Assembly: GCF_009727055.1 (NCBI RefSeq)
Contig: NC_052351.1
Span: forward strand, 3,040,471-3,104,470
Reading direction: 5' to 3'
Length of the DNA: 64,000 bases
Source: Benincasa hispida
Lineage: Eukaryota; Streptophyta; Magnoliopsida; Cucurbitales; Cucurbitaceae
How positions within the stretch are numbered: position 1 is the stretch's first letter; each line of letters opens with the position of its first letter. Made by a program: the position numbers and the translations under genes. Shown piece after piece: positions 60,705 to 64,000 of this stretch. Below the pieces are notes generated by a model. The model was given only the letters and a program-made list of their open reading frames with translations. It ran no database searches and was not told where the DNA came from.

Positions 60705-61751
60705 TTGCAGGTTTCGAGAGTTGGCATATTATACCTCTATTTGTGGAAGAGGTACAAATGTTTTATGAACGAAGGATTAGTGCCTGAGCCATTATATGAC
60801 CCAGAAATCGAGAGGACTTTTCATAGAAGAAGAAGAATAAATAAGGAAAGAAGACAAAGGAACAACGCTAGGAAGATAACAGATGAACAAACAATCTTGA
60901 AGAGCCAAATGTAGTAATCAATGTAAAAGACAATGGAAATGACAATGCGGCTGCTCTTACCAACCCCATTATTCTAGCTAATGATTGTAATAGACCAATA
61001 AGAGATTATGTTTTGCCTATCTTATATGATTTCTCATCTGGATTCATGCATCCAGCACTAGATGGTTCCAGGTTTGAAATGAAATCTGTTATACTTCAGA
61101 TGATTCAGACAACTGGAAAATTTGGAGGGGGACTAGGCGAAGATCCTCATGCTCACTTGAGAAGTTTCATCAAAATATGCAACACGTTCATATTCTCCAA
61201 CATTACTCTTAAAGAAGTTAGGCTCACCTTATTTCCATTTTCACTGTGTGAAGACGCTAGGAAGTGGATCTATTCACTTGAACCTAGTGAAAATCACATC
61301 ATGGCGTAAGTCATGAAAAAATTTATGAAGAAATATTTTTCACCAACAGAAAACAAAAAAAGGAGAAGCGCACTCTCAAATTTTCAACAGGGAGAAAATG
61401 AAACATTAAGTGACACATGGACAAGGTTCAAAAGGCTAGTGAAAAACTGTCCACATAATGGACTTCCTGACTGTTTACAAATGGAGATTTTTTTCTGATG
61501 GTCTGATTGAAGCATCTTAAACTGCTACAAATGCTGCTGCTACAAGCGGTTTATTGAATAAAACTTATATTGAAGCCAAAAATATCCTTAATCGCATTTC
61601 AAGGAACCATGAAGAGTGGAAAGAGAACGAATACGGCTCAAGATCAAGCGATAGGGGAAGAAAAGAAAGTTCACATAGTGATGGTGCCATCACATCATTA
61701 CAGATGCAAGTGAATGCGATGACCAATTTGTTGCAAGCAATGACAATGTAA
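60705..61751 (+). pseudogene. gypsy (Athila-like) gag
   Basis: After an N-terminal open part (60705-60914) the frame shifts to NDCNRPIRDYVLPILYDFSS. The retrotransposon gag domain follows: GLGEDPHAHLRSFIKICNTF, LTLFPFSLCEDARKWIYSLE, then FMKKYFSPTENKKRRSALSN, FQQGENETLSDTWTRFKRLV and NCPHNGLPDCLQMEIFF. Stops at 61308 and 61497 and shifts break it. Confidence 0.85.
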
Positions 61752-62199
61752 AAAACTGATGGCAAAATGGGCAAGTGAATGCAGTTACTCAATTAGCTAA
61801 CGAGAGATGCGTTTTATGTGAAGAAGCTCACTCACCTGAGGTAGGCTTGCATAATCTGAAATTTGTCTTCTTTGTCAAGAATAACTCATTTTCGAACATC
61901 TACAACCTCAATTGGAAAAATCACCAAATTTTCTCTTGGGGTGGAAATCAATAAGACCAACCAACATGGTGCCTCTAGAGATGGACCATCTGGGTTCCAT
62001 CAAGGACAGAATGGACACCAATAGGCGTAAATCTCATCGCAACAACCAACAACTTCTTCACCTCTTGAAAATCTGTTAAAAGAATACATACAAAAAAACA
62101 AGGCAGATATGCAAAGTCAAGCATCCTTCATTTGAAAATTTGAACTTCAAATGGGATAAATCGCTGGAGAATTGAAAAGCAGACTATAAGGATCATTAC

Positions 62200-62896
62200 C
62201 AAGCAATAGTCAACACTGAAGTTCCTCACAATGTGGGAAGTCCAGGTAAAGAACAATGTCACATGGTGATATTGAGAAGTGGCCAGACAATGAAGGAAGA
62301 TCATAAAAGAGAAAATTCAATCGCAAATCTAACCACTAGGTACATGGACAATCTTTAGATTAACAACTTGATAGACAACCAACGGAAACTTTCATTACAT
62401 AAACTCCATTGCATGAAAGTCTAGAGGAACGCAGAGATTCAACTGAGGAAACTTCAACCTCAAATGCATCAGAAGTACATAGCCCTCCTATCCACAACGG
62501 TTGAGGAGAAAGAATGATGAAGGGCAATTTCAACGTTTCCTTGGAGTATTGAAACAACTCATAGCAACATTCCACTAATTGAGGCGTTGGAAAAACTTCC
62601 ATCTTATGTGAATTTTTTTGGATGATATTCTCTTAAAGAAAAGAAAGATGGGCAGCCATGAAATGGTAGCATTGACGTAGGAGTGCAGTGCCATTATACA
62701 AGAGAATGTTCCACCTAAGATGAGAGATTTGGGAAATTTTACTATTCCTTGTTCAATCGGAGGAGTCCACATAGGGCAAGCCCTTGCGACTTGGGAGCCA
62801 GTATCAATCTTATGCCATTATCAGTATTCAAGTGATTGGGAATTGGAGAGCTTGCGTCCACAACGATCACTCTACAATTGGTACACCGTTCAGTAA
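62200..62896 (+). pseudogene. gypsy protease region, truncated by copia LTR
   Basis: Fragments read VPHNVGSPGKEQCHMVILRS (62220 onward), IEALEKLPSYVNFF, then the aspartic protease site CDLGASINLMPLSVFK followed by LGIGELASTTITLQLVHRSV. The coding sequence stops exactly where the LTR at 62897 begins. Confidence 0.85.
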
Positions 62897-64000
62897 TGTT
62901 GGGTTGTATGTCCTAAAACTCGCAGTTTGTAATCTTTAAATTTATTCTATTTACAATAAAGTTGTTATTGATGTTTATTCAATAAAGTTGTTATTGAACA
63001 TGTAAATTGCACTTGTAATAGCCTAAATTCAATAAACTAACGAACCCCTGGCTATAGCATGAATACTTGAACTTTTATACGGAGACGTAAAAGAGGATCA
63101 AGTTTGAGTATATAGCCAAAATGGTCTATAAGTGTAAGGATAAGGTTGGGTACCTTACCATGGGGACACTATGGATGCGACCCACTTTGTATTTGATACA
63201 AATGATGTGATCCCGAAATCGTTCATGTGGAGACATGCAAGTGGAGGTATCCTATGTAAAGATGCTTGCATAAGATTGAACCACGAAATAATCACTTTTC
63301 TTTATGACACCGTTTACTGTTAAAACTGACTATTTAAACTCGATGACCTAAGGTAATTCAATCTCGATCTTGAGCTAACTATGAACTCTCGTTTATTCAG
63401 GATTATCCTTTAATTTGCAATGGTGAGAGTGACTCAACATCACCGTTCATTAAGCCTCCCATTTTAGGGGTAAGACCAGGTAGACAACTAAAGATATAGT
63501 CTTGTAAGATGGAATTCGCTCCTATCCACTTTCTTTGGTAGTAGATAGGTTGTTCCCTTAAGTATTGACTCCTAGTCTTGAACAAGGGGCCATGTCCTCT
63601 TTATGACTGAGGGGGACTCAGTTTATTAGTAAGATTATAAACCAATTGTCCATTAGTGGATCAGTGGAGACGTAAGGAGCAAGATATATTACAGGGGTAA
63701 AAATGTAATTTTGACCTAGTGTAATTTTGACTTAGCTGTAGATATAAAAAACCTGTGAAGGATCGACTTACTGATCATGGTCAAATCAAGTGGATAGAAA
63801 TATATCTATAGGGAGGAGATTGCAGCTACTGGACTTTAATGGGGTGACCCAGTAGTTAACGAATGTTGATTAATTCAGTTAAAAGGGTTTAGCCAATTAA
63901 TCTCAAATCACTGGAGCTCATAGCTCATAAATGGACTAAACCTTAGAATAGTGATGAGAAAATTCGAAATGTTCAAATTCGATTTAAGGGAATTATTGAT
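62897..64000 (+). repeat. copia A-family LTR on +, start of another element
   Basis: It begins TGTTGGGTTGTATGTCCTAA and follows the copia A LTR in sequence order (AACTCGCAGTTTGTAA, ATAGCCAAAATGGTCTATA, ATGGATGCGACCCACTTTGT). It is clearly diverged from both A LTRs and in the opposite orientation. The preceding 5 bp AGTAA (62892-62896) would be the left target duplication; the right one is outside the window. Confidence 0.88.

Larger units (their letters stand above)
59018..62896 (+). mobile_element. Athila-like Ty3/gypsy retrotransposon, left part, interrupted at 62896
   Basis: A probable 5' LTR starts TGATAACTTGTAGAAATACA at 59018. The primer region TAGCGCCGTTACTAGAGATT (60647-60666) resembles the GGCGCCGTTGCCGGGGA site typical of Athila-type elements. 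Gag (60705-61751) and the start of an aspartic protease (62740-62896) follow. The element is cut by a copia LTR; its remainder is outside the window. Confidence 0.8.

Overview
This is nuclear DNA from a flowering plant, clearly a dicot and most likely a cucurbit. The dicot call rests on two split genes whose exons read like known dicot proteins. The cucurbit call is an inference from the style of the repeats (long copia LTRs, CTATCA-type palindromes, plant-mobile-domain transposon cargo). The window is AT-rich and mostly transposable elements around two real genes.

Layout. 1-2162: 3' half of a Ty1/copia element on +. 2434-9898 (-): nine coding exons of HEMERA/pTAC12, with a leader and leader intron up to about 10200. 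Its last exon, which should carry the acidic C-terminal activation domain, is not in the window; the copia element lies on the side where it should be. 10438-11105: a CGATCG-rich array and a minisatellite. 11121-11960 (-): a Mutator-like (MULE) transposase remnant. 12000-15537 (-): a decayed copia element (D). 16311-39155: a nested cluster. A tRNA-derived SINE was split by copia C (16409-39132, +). C was split by copia B (17684-37657, -). The 3' LTR of B was split by copia A (19269-28624, -). Each copia insertion shows a 5-bp target duplication, so the order SINE, C, B, A can be read directly. 40690-46560 (-): a decayed MULE carrying a plant mobile domain gene. 49486-54294 (+): an apparently intact seven-exon hydroxyproline O-galactosyltransferase gene (GALT2-like). 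56776-57235: a GC-rich island with G-box and TCP-like sites and no recognisable gene. 59018-62896 (+): an Athila-like Ty3/gypsy element, broken in its protease by a + strand LTR of the copia A family that runs off the window.

The two host genes are unrelated in function. HEMERA acts in plastid transcription and phytochrome signalling, and GALT2 glycosylates arabinogalactan proteins in the Golgi. None of the retroelements looks able to move: each has stops, frameshifts or internal deletions.

Two things deserve attention. First, element B contains two copies of the Tn5/Nextera mosaic-end palindrome and a duplicated segment of about 120 bp, which is a library or assembly artefact. Second, degenerate arrays built on CGATCGTTTAG occur in at least six unrelated places: a gene intron, a gene-upstream region, both LTRs and the leader of copia B, and a MULE end. 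The two LTRs of one element differ in array copy number. I do not know a described family for this repeat.
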